Shown piece by piece: positions 34,485 to 44,158 of a DNA stretch of 64,000 bases. The DNA is taken from the NCBI GenBank assembly GCA_016124935.1, contig WGMS01000012.1, positions 124,001 to 188,000 of the forward strand. Reading direction: 5' to 3'. Below the pieces are notes generated by a model, which was not told the DNA's origin, made no database searches, and saw only the letters and a program-made list of their open reading frames with translations. This DNA is from a bacterium. Lineage in GTDB: Bacteria; Cyanobacteriota; Vampirovibrionia; Obscuribacterales; Obscuribacteraceae. A program made the position numbers and the translations under genes. Position 1 is the stretch's first letter; the number at the start of each line of letters is the position of its first letter.

Positions 34485-35081
34485 TCAGGCGTCATCGGCT
34501 TTGTGGCGATATCTCAAGTAGGTGAGACTGACAAAGTTATTGGTTACATGGGCAAGGATAGGTGGCCAGAGACTGCCGGTCAGGATGATCATATAGCCGA
34601 AAAGGGCTCCGGCAAGAGCCGCCCAGATTGCATAGAAAAGGTAGCGTTTGCCGGCGAAGTGACAGAGTCCGAAAACAATGCTCGCTATCAAGATTCCGAA
34701 CTGGTTCTGTAAGACGCCTCGATAGAAGACCTCTTCGCAAAAGCCGGAGGCCAGGGATATCAGGACTATGTCCCGGAAGAGAAATTTTGAAAAGAGCGGA
34801 GCCATTACATCGTTGATAAGCTCCAGATAGATGTCGAATAATTTGAACTTGTCTTTCAGGGCACGCGCCAGGCGCGCGCTTGCTATGCTTGTCAGGCTGA
34901 GCAAAAAGCCGGTGCCCAGACCGGCGGCGATTTGAAGCGGTTCTACCTTTGAAAAGACAGGCAGCAACTCAATTTTAGCGAGCCAGCTCCAGGCTGTGGC
35001 CAGGATCAAAACCAGGGCTTCAATCAAGATGATCAGATTGAAGATCTGGTTTTTACTCAGGTTAGTTTGAGAGGACGGCAT
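34485..35081 (-). CDS. CPBP-family intramembrane metalloprotease
   Basis: 198 residues, about six membrane helices. The CPBP (CAAX protease and bacteriocin-processing, ABI/Rce1-like) motifs are present: SGFCEEVFYRGVLQNQFG (Glu-Glu and Arg) and IVFGLCHFAG (His), with TGSLWPPILAHVTNN (second His). It would be a membrane-embedded protease; substrate unknown. It overlaps the end of truB by 20 bases and so is the last gene of the rimP-infB operon. Confidence 0.85.
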   Translation of the reverse strand: MPSSQTNLSKNQIFNLIILIEALVLILATAWSWLAKIELLPVFSKVEPLQIAAGLGTGFLLSLTSIASARLARALKDKFKLFDIYLELINDVMAPLFSKFLFRDIVLISLASGFCEEVFYRGVLQNQFGILIASIVFGLCHFAGKRYLFYAIWAALAGALFGYMIILTGSLWPPILAHVTNNFVSLTYLRYRHKADDA

Positions 35082-35970
35082 GGTCTAGAACCACCTCTGG
35101 TCTCAGCAAGGAGTCTTCCGTGAGCTTCATGAGAGCGATGGGATTGGCTCGGTAGCAGGCGAAAAGCCGCGTTTCCTGGACGGCATTTAAATTCAGATCT
35201 AGATCGCCCAGGGCAATTCGTTGACCGTTGGCTATTCTTCTTGCCATGGCTTCATCCACTTCGAAAGAATCGAGACCCAGGGCCTCCACCGGTGAAACCA
35301 GGCAATTCGAAAGACTTTGCCTGGCGCTGAGTTCCGTCAGCTCTTCGATAGTATAGGCCTTATCTATTTTGAAATTGCCGGATTTTTCTCTAACCAGGCC
35401 CTGGAGGCATCCGCCCGTCCCCAGCTGCATACCGAGATCGCGGGCTATCGATCGTATATATGTCCCCTTAGAACATTCGATCCGTGCCACTACCACAGGT
35501 AGCTTCACCGAAAGGACCTCTAGCTTATAGACCTCTACCGAACGACCGGGAAGTTCCCGGGGAGCTTCTCCTTTTCGAGCCATCTCGTAGAGTTTGCGTC
35601 CACCCTGTTTGATGGCACTGTAGACCGGCGGTATCTGAATGAGTTTGCCGACAAAACCGGCCAGTTTCTCTTTGATAAGCGCTTCTGTGATATTAGCAGC
35701 CAGCTCTTTTTCTTCTAGAACGGCGCCTTCGGTGTCATCGGTGTCGGTCCGCCTGCCAAGGCGTATTTCTGCCCGGTAGCATTTGTCGTCGGGCAGATAC
35801 TGTAAAAGGCGGCAGGCTTTGCCCAGCCCGACGACCATCACTCCTTGCGCCAGAGGATCCAGGGTGCCGCCGTGGCCCACCTGTTTAATACCGCTCAGCT
35901 TGCGGATCTTATAAACCAGGTCGTGGGATGTTATCCCGCTCGGTTTGATGGCGTTGAGGAAACCGATCAT
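35062..35970 (-). CDS. truB: tRNA pseudouridine-55 synthase
   Basis: 302 residues. Makes pseudouridine at position 55 of the tRNA T loop. The catalytic Asp lies in HGGTLDPLAQGVMVVGLG near residue 39; KCYRAEIRLGRRTDTDD and CSKGTYIRSIARDLG are further family motifs. A C-terminal PUA-like extension carries LARRIANGQ-type sequence. In the usual operon position after rbfA. Confidence 0.96.
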   Translation of the reverse strand: MIGFLNAIKPSGITSHDLVYKIRKLSGIKQVGHGGTLDPLAQGVMVVGLGKACRLLQYLPDDKCYRAEIRLGRRTDTDDTEGAVLEEKELAANITEALIKEKLAGFVGKLIQIPPVYSAIKQGGRKLYEMARKGEAPRELPGRSVEVYKLEVLSVKLPVVVARIECSKGTYIRSIARDLGMQLGTGGCLQGLVREKSGNFKIDKAYTIEELTELSARQSLSNCLVSPVEALGLDSFEVDEAMARRIANGQRIALGDLDLNLNAVQETRLFACYRANPIALMKLTEDSLLRPEVVLDHAVLSN

Positions 35971-35987
35971 GGAAACAGGCTTGGTAC

Positions 35988-36341
35988 CTAGACTTCTCCC
36001 CGGGAGATTTTCCCGAGAATCTCGGATACTTTAGCACCGCGCTCCAGCGATTTATCGAGCTTGAATTGAAGCTCCGGGGCGAAACGCAATCTCAATCTTC
36101 GACAGAGCTCGCCGCGAATTATACCGATTTTTTCGTTGAGCGCCTCCATCGTCCCGCTCTGGGCGGCTTCGTCTCCGAAGACCGAGACAAAGACTTTCGC
36201 CGAGCGGCAATCCGCTGTGCACTCCACATCCACTATCGAGACCAGACCGGAAATTCTTTCGTCCTTTATGTCCTTCAGGAGCATTTGAGCGAGTTCGCGT
36301 TTTATAGACTGCGATACTCTAAGGGAGCGTTGTATGGCCAT
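35988..36341 (-). CDS. rbfA: Ribosome-binding factor A
   Basis: 117 residues. KH-type fold factor that matures the 30S subunit 5' end. Matching segments are SIKRELAQMLLKDIKDERIS, VSVFGDEA and LRLRFAPELQFKLDKSLERG. It lies between infB (51 bases) and truB (17 bases), the conserved bacterial order. Confidence 0.95.
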   Translation of the reverse strand: MAIQRSLRVSQSIKRELAQMLLKDIKDERISGLVSIVDVECTADCRSAKVFVSVFGDEAAQSGTMEALNEKIGIIRGELCRRLRLRFAPELQFKLDKSLERGAKVSEILGKISRGEV

Positions 36342-36392
36342 TTCCTGTCACCTCGTATAAGGTCCATGCCAGAGAACTTTGCTTGCTTTGGA

Positions 36393-39392
36393 TTACTCGC
36401 CGCGTTTGGTCTCTTTGATGATGTAGGCGTGCACCTTATCACCTTCTTCGATGGCGGTGAATTTCTCGAAGCTCATTCCGCATTCGTAGCCCTGGGCAAC
36501 TTCTTTGACATCGTCCTTGAATCGTTTCAGAGTATCTATCTTTCCATCATAGATCTGCTGACCTTCTCTTTCAATCCGGATTATGCAGCCACGCTGAATC
36601 TTGCCTTCCTGCACCATACAACCGGCGATAACGGTACCCTTGCCCACTTTGAAGATCTGTCTGATCTCGGCAGAGCCAAGCTTGACCTCTTCTCTAATAG
36701 GTTCGAGCAGACCCTGAATAGCTTTGGTCAGGTCTTCGGTAATCTGATAGATGATGCTGTAGCTTCTTATATCGACACCGTTGGCGTCGGCCACTGTGCG
36801 GGCGTTGGGATCGGTCTGGGCATTGAAGGCTAGAACAATCGCATTAGATGAAGCGGCCAGGTTGACGTCGTTTTCGGATATGTTTCCGGAGGCGGCTCTC
36901 AGAACTCGAACCTGGACATTCTCATCGCTGAGTTTGACCACCGAGTCGGCGATAGCTTCTGCCGTACCCTGAACATCGGCTTTGACAATGACGTTCAACT
37001 CTTTGACTTCGCCGCTTTCGAGCATGTCGTGCAGAGATTCCAGGGTGACATGGTGCTGTCTCATGGCGCCGACAGACTCCTGACGGTCTTCGACGGTATC
37101 TTTCATCTCTTGCATGTCTTCCACCACCCGGAAAGGATCTCCGGCCTGGGGAACGCTGTCGAGACCGAGTACTTCCACCGGCATACTTGGACCGGCTGCT
37201 TTGACCCGGTTGCCGCGGTCGTCGAAGAGGGCTCGGACTCGGCCGCTGGTGCTGCCGACCACAATCAGATCACCTTCGCGCAGGGTGCCGTTTTGCACCA
37301 GGGCTGTGGCGACCGCACCTTTGCCGCGGGAAAGTTCCGCTTCCACGATAACGCCTTCGGCGGGTTTCTCGGGATTGGCTTTCAGATCTTGCAGATCTGC
37401 TACCAGGAGAATCATGTCGAGAAGGTCATCGAGACCGGTTTTCTTTTTGGCGGATACTTGAACAGTAACGGTATCACCACCATAGGATTCTGCCAGCAGA
37501 TCGTGTTCCATCAACTGGGTCAGTACTCTCTCCGGCTCGGCGCCGGGCAGGTCGATTTTATTAACGGCTACGATAATAGGTACTTGCGCTGCTTTGGCGT
37601 GGTCGATAGCCTCTTTGGTCTGGGGCATGACTCCGTCATCGGCGGCGACTACCAGAATTGCTATGTCTGTGGCCTTTGCTCCCCGTGCACGCATGGCGGT
37701 GAAGGCCTCGTGACCGGGAGTGTCCAGGAAGACAATTTGTTTAAGCCCGTCTTCGTGTTCGACTTCCACATGATAGGCGCCGATATGCTGGGTGATACCA
37801 CCGGCCTCTTCGTCGGTGATTTTGAATTTGGTCTGTCTGATTGCGTCGAGCAAGCTGGTTTTACCATGGTCGACGTGACCCATGATCGTGACCACCGGTG
37901 GTCTGGTTATCAGGTAGGCGTCGTCCTCGCTCTCTTCTCTGGCTGCTTTGGCAGCTTTTGCCTGGGCGGCCTTGCTCGGTTTCTTAGCGACCTCTTCGGT
38001 GAGGATTTCGTATTCCAGTTCGGTCGCCATCTCTTTGGCCAGCTCCAGCTCTACCATCTGGTTGACGGTACGCATGATGCCTTTGGTAAAGAGGTGTTTG
38101 ATTATCTCGGTGACCGGCTGCTTCATCGCCTCGGCCAGCTCCTGCACAGTGAGGTTTCTGACGAGCACGACTTCTTTTGGAAGATCCTGTTCGATAATCT
38201 CCTTCTGCTTCTCTTCTTCTTTCTTCTGTTCTTTCTTGACCTGGGAATGTCTGTGGGACTTCGGCGGTCTGGGAGGAGTGGCCCGCATCGAAGGCGCCGC
38301 CACCCTTATAGGTACTGATGGTGCCATGGGTTTCTCCGTTCTCTCTCCCCGGTCGCGTTCACCACGCTCGCCACGGGGATAATCTCTTTTTTCCTTTTTG
38401 GAAACTTTGCCGCGACCCTTTGCATGATCATCGTTTGGATCAATGCCGACGGCATCACCGGTAGTGTCAGGAGCTTTGGGGACTTTTTCTTCTTGCTCTT
38501 TGGCCTTTTGTTGCTCTTTACGCTGCTTCTCTTCGAAATGTCTGTCGAGGTTGCGAATGGCGCGCTGGCCGAATTTGGATTCATCGGACCAGGAGTCACC
38601 TGTTACTTTTCCTACTTGAACCGGCTCAACCTGCGGCATCGACTCTTCTTCTTTTTCTGTTTCACGAAAAGTTTCCAGGGCGACTTCTTCGCGGGCGACC
38701 GGTTCTGCTGTTTTCGCCGGGGCCAGGGCCTTTTTCGGTTGGGCTTCGGCCGCGGCCGATTCTCGGGACGGAGCGGCGGTTGCGCCGCCGTGCTGAGCAG
38801 ATTGAGGAGACTGAGTCGATTGTGCCGGTTGCATCGATTGTACCGGTTGCATCGGTTGCACCGGTTGATAAGACTGGCCTGACTGTAGAGTCGGGTTAGA
38901 AGAAGAGATCTGACTGGGCAGGCTGCTGCCTGAAGAGAATTCGCCTTCCGGTCTGGTCGGTCTGGCGATTCTGGGGGTCGAGGATATGTGCGATGCCGGC
39001 AAGGGCGCTGGACCACCGGCGGGCAAACCGGGACCCTGGGATGTCTCTGCCGCTGCAGCCGGATCGAGTCCTTCCCCTTCCGGGGTTTCGGGTTTCTTGC
39101 GATATCTGTTCAGAACTCTCGGTTTCGGCTTGTCTTTCTTCTTCTCGGGCGGCGGCGGCACATTCAAGGTGGTTTTGGCGGTCGCCTTGGTTTTAGGGGC
39201 TTTCCTGGAAGCGTCGTCGCTGTCCTCTTTCTTCTTACCGAGGGCGGCTATCAGAAGACCGACGGCGTTGCCGTCGATGGTGCTCGAATGACTCTTCACG
39301 TCATAACCCAGCTCACGCAGGGTCTGGATGATATCCTGGTTGGGGATATTCATCTTTCTCGACAGTTCGTAGATTCTGACTCGTTCTTCCAT
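36393..39392 (-). CDS. infB: Translation initiation factor IF-2
   Basis: 999 residues from ATG 39392 ([20 protein letters not shown]); the frame is open to 39494 but that extension overlaps rnpM. Delivers initiator tRNA to the 30S subunit. Order: IF2_N domain, a long linker of Pro/Gln/Ser repeats ([18 protein letters not shown]) and Lys/Glu-rich segments up to residue 400, a second IF2_N-like segment ([18 protein letters not shown]), the G domain ([17 protein letters not shown] near 505, [12 protein letters not shown]), and beta-barrel and C-terminal tRNA-binding domains. Confidence 0.96.
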   Translation of the reverse strand: MEERVRIYELSRKMNIPNQDIIQTLRELGYDVKSHSSTIDGNAVGLLIAALGKKKEDSDDASRKAPKTKATAKTTLNVPPPPEKKKDKPKPRVLNRYRKKPETPEGEGLDPAAAAETSQGPGLPAGGPAPLPASHISSTPRIARPTRPEGEFSSGSSLPSQISSSNPTLQSGQSYQPVQPMQPVQSMQPAQSTQSPQSAQHGGATAAPSRESAAAEAQPKKALAPAKTAEPVAREEVALETFRETEKEEESMPQVEPVQVGKVTGDSWSDESKFGQRAIRNLDRHFEEKQRKEQQKAKEQEEKVPKAPDTTGDAVGIDPNDDHAKGRGKVSKKEKRDYPRGERGERDRGERTEKPMAPSVPIRVAAPSMRATPPRPPKSHRHSQVKKEQKKEEEKQKEIIEQDLPKEVVLVRNLTVQELAEAMKQPVTEIIKHLFTKGIMRTVNQMVELELAKEMATELEYEILTEEVAKKPSKAAQAKAAKAAREESEDDAYLITRPPVVTIMGHVDHGKTSLLDAIRQTKFKITDEEAGGITQHIGAYHVEVEHEDGLKQIVFLDTPGHEAFTAMRARGAKATDIAILVVAADDGVMPQTKEAIDHAKAAQVPIIVAVNKIDLPGAEPERVLTQLMEHDLLAESYGGDTVTVQVSAKKKTGLDDLLDMILLVADLQDLKANPEKPAEGVIVEAELSRGKGAVATALVQNGTLREGDLIVVGSTSGRVRALFDDRGNRVKAAGPSMPVEVLGLDSVPQAGDPFRVVEDMQEMKDTVEDRQESVGAMRQHHVTLESLHDMLESGEVKELNVIVKADVQGTAEAIADSVVKLSDENVQVRVLRAASGNISENDVNLAASSNAIVLAFNAQTDPNARTVADANGVDIRSYSIIYQITEDLTKAIQGLLEPIREEVKLGSAEIRQIFKVGKGTVIAGCMVQEGKIQRGCIIRIEREGQQIYDGKIDTLKRFKDDVKEVAQGYECGMSFEKFTAIEEGDKVHAYIIKETKRGE

Positions 39393-39417
39393 TTGCTGCT
39401 TCTTTCGAAATCCTATT

Positions 39418-39765
39418 TCAGTTCTCTGTATTTTGGCATGTTTTATCCGATTCTGTGCATAGTTCGGTAATTGCCTTGATAAGTTGTGATTCAAACGGCC
39501 ATTTGATGTGCCTTTTTTTCTCTTCTCCTTTTTTCTTTCTGCCTTCCAGGGCGTGTTTGAGGCGACCGCCTTTCTCTACCTGTTTGAGACAAAGTTCAGA
39601 TTTACAAAGGTAAGCAGAGCGTCCGAAAAGTCCTTTCTGTCCATCATTCAGTCTCACTTCCATCGTCTTGAAATCCACCGTCAATCTGATCATCTCGGAT
39701 CTTGGTCTTTTGGATCTGCAAGCGAAACAGATTCTGCTTCTATCGTGGCTCTTGCCTACCTCCAT
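39418..39765 (-). CDS. rnpM: YlxR/RnpM family RNA-binding protein
   Basis: 115 residues. The family core is RICFACRSKRPRSEMIRLT, GRSAYLCKSELCLKQ, and KGGRLKHAL; the C-terminal 35 residues are a basic extension (GRKKKGEEKKRH). YlxR is an RNA-binding protein encoded between nusA and infB, reported to modulate RNase P in Bacillus subtilis (RnpM). It starts 19 bases after nusA ends. Confidence 0.92.
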   Translation of the reverse strand: MEVGKSHDRSRICFACRSKRPRSEMIRLTVDFKTMEVRLNDGQKGLFGRSAYLCKSELCLKQVEKGGRLKHALEGRKKKGEEKKRHIKWPFESQLIKAITELCTESDKTCQNTEN

Positions 39766-39784
39766 AAAACTACACCCCGACCTG

Positions 39785-40930
39785 TCAGGCCTGGGTTTCC
39801 AGGTCCATGTCTTCCAGGGTCTGATTCAGGTTGCGGAAGGAACCGCCGGCCTGGCTCTCCGACTTGATGTCGATTTTCCACTGGGTCAACTTCGCTGCCA
39901 GGCGCACGTTCTGCCCGCCTCTTCCGATGGCGAGACTGAGCTGATCATCCGGTACGATCACTTCTGCTCTTTTGCCGCCCATTTCGGGGGGATCGTCGTA
40001 AAGAGCCACCGTGGTTATTCTGGCAGGGCTGAGAGCGTTAGAGATGTAATCCACCGGGTCGGTAGAGAATCTGATTACATCAATCTTTTCGTTTCTCAAC
40101 TCGGCAACGACGTTCTGAATCCGAACACCGCGGGTACCGATACAGGCGCCGACCGGATCGACATCCGGATCTTCGGAGTGGACCGCGATTTTGGTTCTAT
40201 AGCCGGCTTCCCTGGCAATAGAGCGAATCTCGACAGTGCCGTCTTCAATTTCCGGAACGTAGAGTTCGAACAGTTCGCGCACCAGCTCGGGATGAGCCTG
40301 GGATACGACGATCTGGGGAACTCTTCCTGACTCGCGCAGTTCGAGAACATAAACACGGACCCGGTTGCCGACTCTGTAAGTCTCGCCGGGAAGCTGTTCT
40401 CTGGTCGGCATGCAGCCTTCCACCCGGCCCAGGTTGACGATGACGTTGTTGCGCGTATTCGAAAGCACCTCGATCCGCTCGATCTGACCGGTGGTACAGG
40501 TGCCTTTTCTTGCTTCGAACTCTCTTTTGATAAGCTCTTTTTCAGCTTCTCTAAGGCGCTGGGTAATCAACTGCTTGGCTGTTTGAGCGGCAATCCGGCC
40601 GAACTCGGAGAAGTCCTGGGGGGTTACTTCGATTTCGAGAACTTCGCCTTCGGTAACATCGGGAATCAGGTCCCGGGCTTCTTCCAGGCTGATCTCATGA
40701 TAGTCGTTGGATACTTCCTCGACTACTTCTTTAGGGGCGAATATGCCTATCTCACCGGTTTCAGTGTCGAAGATCGCTCTGACTCCCTCGACATCATGGT
40801 CGGGGACTTTCTTTTTGTATGCGGCTACTATCGCATCACAAACATAGGATATGAATTCCTCCTGGGGAATATTCCTCTCTCTTTCCAGCTCTTCTGCGGC
40901 TTCGAGCAGCTTATCGCCTATCTTGATCAC
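39785..40930 (-). CDS. nusA: Transcription termination/antitermination factor NusA
   Basis: 381 residues, the short form without the C-terminal acidic repeats of Escherichia coli. GTG start at 40930 with GGAGG seven bases upstream. N-terminal RNA polymerase-binding domain (LEAAEELERERNIPQEEFIS), S1 domain (GTCTTGQIERIEVLSNTRNN), then two KH domains (DPVGACIGTRGVRIQNVVAE, LSLAIGRGGQNVRLAAKLTQ). Binds RNA polymerase and nascent RNA. May autoregulate its operon (see the hairpin at 41639-41668). Confidence 0.96.
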   Translation of the reverse strand: MIKIGDKLLEAAEELERERNIPQEEFISYVCDAIVAAYKKKVPDHDVEGVRAIFDTETGEIGIFAPKEVVEEVSNDYHEISLEEARDLIPDVTEGEVLEIEVTPQDFSEFGRIAAQTAKQLITQRLREAEKELIKREFEARKGTCTTGQIERIEVLSNTRNNVIVNLGRVEGCMPTREQLPGETYRVGNRVRVYVLELRESGRVPQIVVSQAHPELVRELFELYVPEIEDGTVEIRSIAREAGYRTKIAVHSEDPDVDPVGACIGTRGVRIQNVVAELRNEKIDVIRFSTDPVDYISNALSPARITTVALYDDPPEMGGKRAEVIVPDDQLSLAIGRGGQNVRLAAKLTQWKIDIKSESQAGGSFRNLNQTLEDMDLETQA

Positions 40931-40998
40931 GGTGGATCCTCCGATTTTCTATTGGTTATTCAGTTTTTCAAGGGCTCTTTTCAAGAGCGGGGGAGTTT

Positions 40999-41616
40999 TT
41001 AGCTCAAAACTTCTTCTTCCTCGGGTTCTTCTTCTTCCAACTCTTCGACGGGCCTGGGCGCGAGGCGCACCGAGGAGAGAAGATGGAACTCGAGGGTGAT
41101 TTCTGTGACCGGGTCCAGCACAAGGCTCTCGTTCTTTTTCTTTTTGTTTTTTTTAGACTTCTTATCGTCTGAGATAGGAGTCGGTTCCCCTATGGTAACC
41201 ATTCCTTCTTCAGCATCTTGGAGGACACCGGTAAAGTTGTGACCGAGCGTGTCTATCGCAATCTTCGACTGGACTTCGACCAGTTCTCCGACGAAGACCT
41301 TCAGCTCTTTCTGGGTTTTGAGCTTTCTGTCTATACCGGGGCTCTGCACTTGCAGTACGAAAGCTCCATCCACGAGTGGACCGGATTTGCTGGAAGCCAG
41401 TTTGTCTAATTTCTTCTCGAGATTCCGAGAGACCTTTTCACAGTCATCGAGACTGACCCTGGAGCCTGGCTTGTGAACTGTGACTTCCAGGATCTTTCGG
41501 TTGCCCTGATTGGTAAAGCGCGCTATGACAAGGACAAGACCCAGGGGCGACAGAATGGGTGTCAAAAGCTCTGACACTTTCTCTATCGCTTTTCTCGAGC
41601 TAATTCTATCCGTCAC
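40999..41616 (-). CDS. rimP: Ribosome maturation factor RimP
   Basis: 205 residues, GTG start at 41616. 30S maturation factor. Matching segments: VLVIARFTNQGNRKILEVTV, VSLDDCEKVSRNLEKKLDKL, and LQVQSPGIDRKLKTQKE. A Lys-rich insert (DDKKSKKNKKKKNES) and an acidic tail (EELEEEEPEEEEVLS) extend it beyond the usual 150 residues. First gene of the rimP-nusA-rnpM-infB-rbfA-truB-CPBP operon. Confidence 0.93.
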   Translation of the reverse strand: MTDRISSRKAIEKVSELLTPILSPLGLVLVIARFTNQGNRKILEVTVHKPGSRVSLDDCEKVSRNLEKKLDKLASSKSGPLVDGAFVLQVQSPGIDRKLKTQKELKVFVGELVEVQSKIAIDTLGHNFTGVLQDAEEGMVTIGEPTPISDDKKSKKNKKKKNESLVLDPVTEITLEFHLLSSVRLAPRPVEELEEEEPEEEEVLS

Positions 41617-41638
41617 TATTGCTTTGAATTCTCCGTTC

Positions 41639-41668
41639 TAAAAACAAACAAGCACCCCTTCGAGGTGC
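41639..41668 (-). promoter_or_regulatory. Attenuator-like hairpin in the rimP-nusA operon leader
   Basis: On the minus strand a 7-bp stem GCACCTC/GGGGTGC (one G-U pair, GAA loop; bases 41652-41668) is followed by TTGTTTGTTTTT. It looks like an intrinsic terminator but lies 23 bases upstream of the rimP start, with no minus-strand gene before it. A leader terminator ahead of nusA could allow feedback by NusA; this is inference. Confidence 0.5.
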
Positions 41669-41719
41669 CGGGAAAGTAAATTTGCGTTGTCTCTTTACCT
41701 TCAGGTTCGGTATGTTAAC

Positions 41720-42289
41720 ATGGCTCACCTGCTAGAAGCAATGGCGATCCCGGCAGATAGGGCGAATATGGCTCCATCCTTTACAATCTCGAATCGACAG
41801 AGAAAGCACGATCTTAGAGAGCTCGACCTCGTGTCCATGACTTCCCGATTGGGCCAGGAAGTTTGTAGAAATCTTAAAGAAACTCCCTGTTCGTGGATCT
41901 CATCGGACGTTCTCGCTGCCATAGAGCGGCAGGGGGTCTTTAATCTGGTCTTTGTCTCAGATAGAAAAATCAGAGAGCTGAATAAGCAATGGCGAGGCAA
42001 AGACCAGGCCACGGATGTTCTCTCTTTTCCGCTGGATCTGGAGCCGGATTTTGATTTCGTTGATACTGGTGAGGCTTGCTTCGAAGTAGGAGAAGTAATT
42101 GTTTCGGTGGATAAAGCCATCGCCCAGGCGGAGGAGTACGGTCACAGTCTGGAGAGAGAGGTGGCATTCCTTGTTACCCACGGCATTTTGCATGTTCTCG
42201 GTTTCGACCATGAAACATCGGAAGATGAAGCCGAGATGTTCGGGCGCCAGAGAAAGATTCTCTCATCCGGCGGATATATAAGAAGGTAA
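41720..42289 (+). CDS. ybeY: Endoribonuclease YbeY
   Basis: 189 residues from ATG 41720; TTG at 41687 and ATG at 41741 and 41768 are alternatives. Metal-dependent RNase for 16S rRNA maturation and quality control. The zinc triad is in VTHGILHVLGFDHETSEDEA, and the family motif QATDVLSFPLD precedes it. The N-terminal 60 residues are longer than usual and poorly conserved in type. It is divergent from rimP, another ribosome maturation gene. Confidence 0.92.
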   Translation: MAHLLEAMAIPADRANMAPSFTISNRQRKHDLRELDLVSMTSRLGQEVCRNLKETPCSWISSDVLAAIERQGVFNLVFVSDRKIRELNKQWRGKDQATDVLSFPLDLEPDFDFVDTGEACFEVGEVIVSVDKAIAQAEEYGHSLEREVAFLVTHGILHVLGFDHETSEDEAEMFGRQRKILSSGGYIRR

Positions 42290-42441
42290 AAGGATATTTT
42301 TACCTTGGCGGGCTCCAGTTTTCACGCTGTCCTCACGCTGGTCTGGTTTAATAAGGCTTGTAAAGAAGATTAGACGAATTTCGAGCCTTTATCGGGCATC
42401 TCCATGCATTAATATTAGAAGAACCCCTTGAGGACCCTGGT

Positions 42442-42960
42442 TTGAAATCGATAAAACATCGCGATCCGCGTAAAGAGCGTTCTTCTAAAAGGAGAGCGGA
42501 GGCGAATATCCGACCGGTCAGCGAGCTTCACGGCAATTCTCAGTTACAGAGCAGGGATGAGAGTGTTATTCCTATAGGGTGGCAGCGTAAGACCGGTAAA
42601 GCGCATAGCTTATTAGAGTCTTTCTATCACGCCTTCCACGGTATAAAGGTCGGTCTCAGAGGCCAGAGAAATCTTCGGATTCATTTTGCTGCCGCTCCGG
42701 CAGTGGTGGTAATGGGGCTGCTTCTTCATATCGATACCGTGAGCTGGCTTGCTCTGGTTTTTGTCATGGCGCTGGTGATCTCTACCGAATTTATGAACAC
42801 AGCCATCGAACACCTGGTGGATATCTCCGCCGAAGGGCAATACAAATATGCCGCTCGTTGTGCCAAGGATACCGCTGCTTCAGCGGTGCTGGTCGCTTCG
42901 CTGGCAGCCATTATCGTGGGCGCCCTGGTCTTTGTTCCAAAACTTGTAGCCTTATTCTGA
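42442..42960 (+). CDS. dgkA: Diacylglycerol/undecaprenol kinase (DgkA family)
   Basis: 172 residues, TTG start at 42442 with a GAGG about nine bases upstream. Three membrane helices carry the family sequence: SFYHAFHGIKVGLRGQRNLR, IHFAAAPAVVVMGLLL and the active-site motif STEFMNTAIEHLVD. The N-terminal 50 residues are a basic, probably disordered extension absent in most members. It phosphorylates diacylglycerol or undecaprenol at the inner membrane. It follows ybeY, as in many bacteria. Confidence 0.92.
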   Translation: MKSIKHRDPRKERSSKRRAEANIRPVSELHGNSQLQSRDESVIPIGWQRKTGKAHSLLESFYHAFHGIKVGLRGQRNLRIHFAAAPAVVVMGLLLHIDTVSWLALVFVMALVISTEFMNTAIEHLVDISAEGQYKYAARCAKDTAASAVLVASLAAIIVGALVFVPKLVALF

Positions 42961-43075
42961 AGATGAACCTGGAGCAGTGGGAGAATTCCCATTGACTATC
43001 GACTATTGACAAGCCACAATGTACTCGTGTGGATTGGATATAAGCGGCTCCAGGGCTGCTTCAGGGAGATTACAT

Positions 43076-44146
43076 ATGTCTACTTTAGACGGCGGATATC
43101 AAGGTAGAGACCAGTTTCAATTAGCGGATTCGGGAGACGCGGGCAGATCTACCTTTAATGCGGCAGATTTCTGGGGACCACCTGCGGCCCTCGATAGACA
43201 TACCGTTTCGGACAGAACGGCGATGTCCTCTAACTTTAATACACCGTTGAATTGCGACAGTCTTCCGTCGGGCCTGTCCCAGACCAGCTATCGCGCCTGC
43301 GCGCAGGAATTCAGACCGCACGAGCCCGTGGTTACCGCCGGCTCTATTCCCTGGAATACAGGCAGGCATAGTCCCGGTCAGTTCGTGCCCATAGGCGACC
43401 GGGAGGTCTATAATTATCCTACCTACGCCCAGACTGGCGGTGACGGACTTGTAGTCATTCAGAAGTCCAACGGTGGCGGCAACACAGGCTATCAACCTTA
43501 CAATCCCTGGCAGAATCAGGGCTGGAGAGGCTACGGCAATCAAGGTGGTGACAGCAAGACCATCGTCGTTACCGGCGGCGGTAATCAAACGGTTCACGAC
43601 ACCACATCCCGGGTCAGGGTTGGCAACACAGAAGTTTATGACGATGCCACCGTGGTCAACGGTCATCCTGTTCTTGCAGGCGATCAGATAGGAAGACGCA
43701 GCTCTGGAGTACCGGGGCTTGAGGGATGGACCCCGAAAGAGGTAATCGGTCTGGTCGGTGTGGTCGGTGAAACGGCAATAGGCATGCGGAATGGAGGCCG
43801 TCATCATGGCGGTGACTTTTATGACCCATATGGCGATAATCGCAATTTCAGATGGCAGAACAACCCGAACCAGCGCTGGCAGAACAATGGACAATGGCAG
43901 AATCAGGGCGGCAACCGCAGTAGAAACATTATTGTCCAGGGTGGCCAGAATCGTGTTTACGATCGCAGCGAAGGTGTGCGGGTCGGTAATACCGAAGTCT
44001 ATGACGACGTCACCATCATCAACGGTGGTCGGGTAGGCACTCCTCCCTTTGTGCCGGGCCGCCAGAACGGCGGTTGGACTCCTAAAGAGACCATCGGCTT
44101 GATAGGTGTTATGGGAGACATTTTCGTCCGCTCTAGAAATCGCTAA
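43076..44146 (+). CDS. Gly/Asn/Gln-rich protein with an internal duplication
   Basis: 356 residues from ATG 43076, with AGGGAG seven bases upstream; a longer frame opens at 43019 without a ribosome site. No signal peptide. After a polar N-terminus of 160 residues come two copies of a module of about 75 residues. Copy 1 has RVRVGNTEVYDDATVVNG and GWTPKEVIGLVGVVGET; copy 2 has GVRVGNTEVYDDVTIINGG and GWTPKETIGLIGVMGD. Linkers before each copy are Trp/Gln/Asn/Gly-rich (NPNQRWQNNGQWQNQGG). I recognise no family. Each module ends in a hydrophobic stretch that may insert in or contact a membrane. Confidence 0.72.
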   Translation: MSTLDGGYQGRDQFQLADSGDAGRSTFNAADFWGPPAALDRHTVSDRTAMSSNFNTPLNCDSLPSGLSQTSYRACAQEFRPHEPVVTAGSIPWNTGRHSPGQFVPIGDREVYNYPTYAQTGGDGLVVIQKSNGGGNTGYQPYNPWQNQGWRGYGNQGGDSKTIVVTGGGNQTVHDTTSRVRVGNTEVYDDATVVNGHPVLAGDQIGRRSSGVPGLEGWTPKEVIGLVGVVGETAIGMRNGGRHHGGDFYDPYGDNRNFRWQNNPNQRWQNNGQWQNQGGNRSRNIIVQGGQNRVYDRSEGVRVGNTEVYDDVTIINGGRVGTPPFVPGRQNGGWTPKETIGLIGVMGDIFVRSRNR

Positions 44147-44158
44147 GTCTATCCCTGG

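Noticed and set aside
37029..38318. Long plus-strand ORF (429 residues) opposite infB
   Set aside because: It is antisense to a conserved IF-2 coding region, has no ribosome site and a composition expected of a shadow frame.
43121..43894. Minus-strand ORF (257 residues) opposite the duplicated-module protein
   Set aside because: The plus frame has a good ribosome site and clear internal duplication; the minus frame shows neither.
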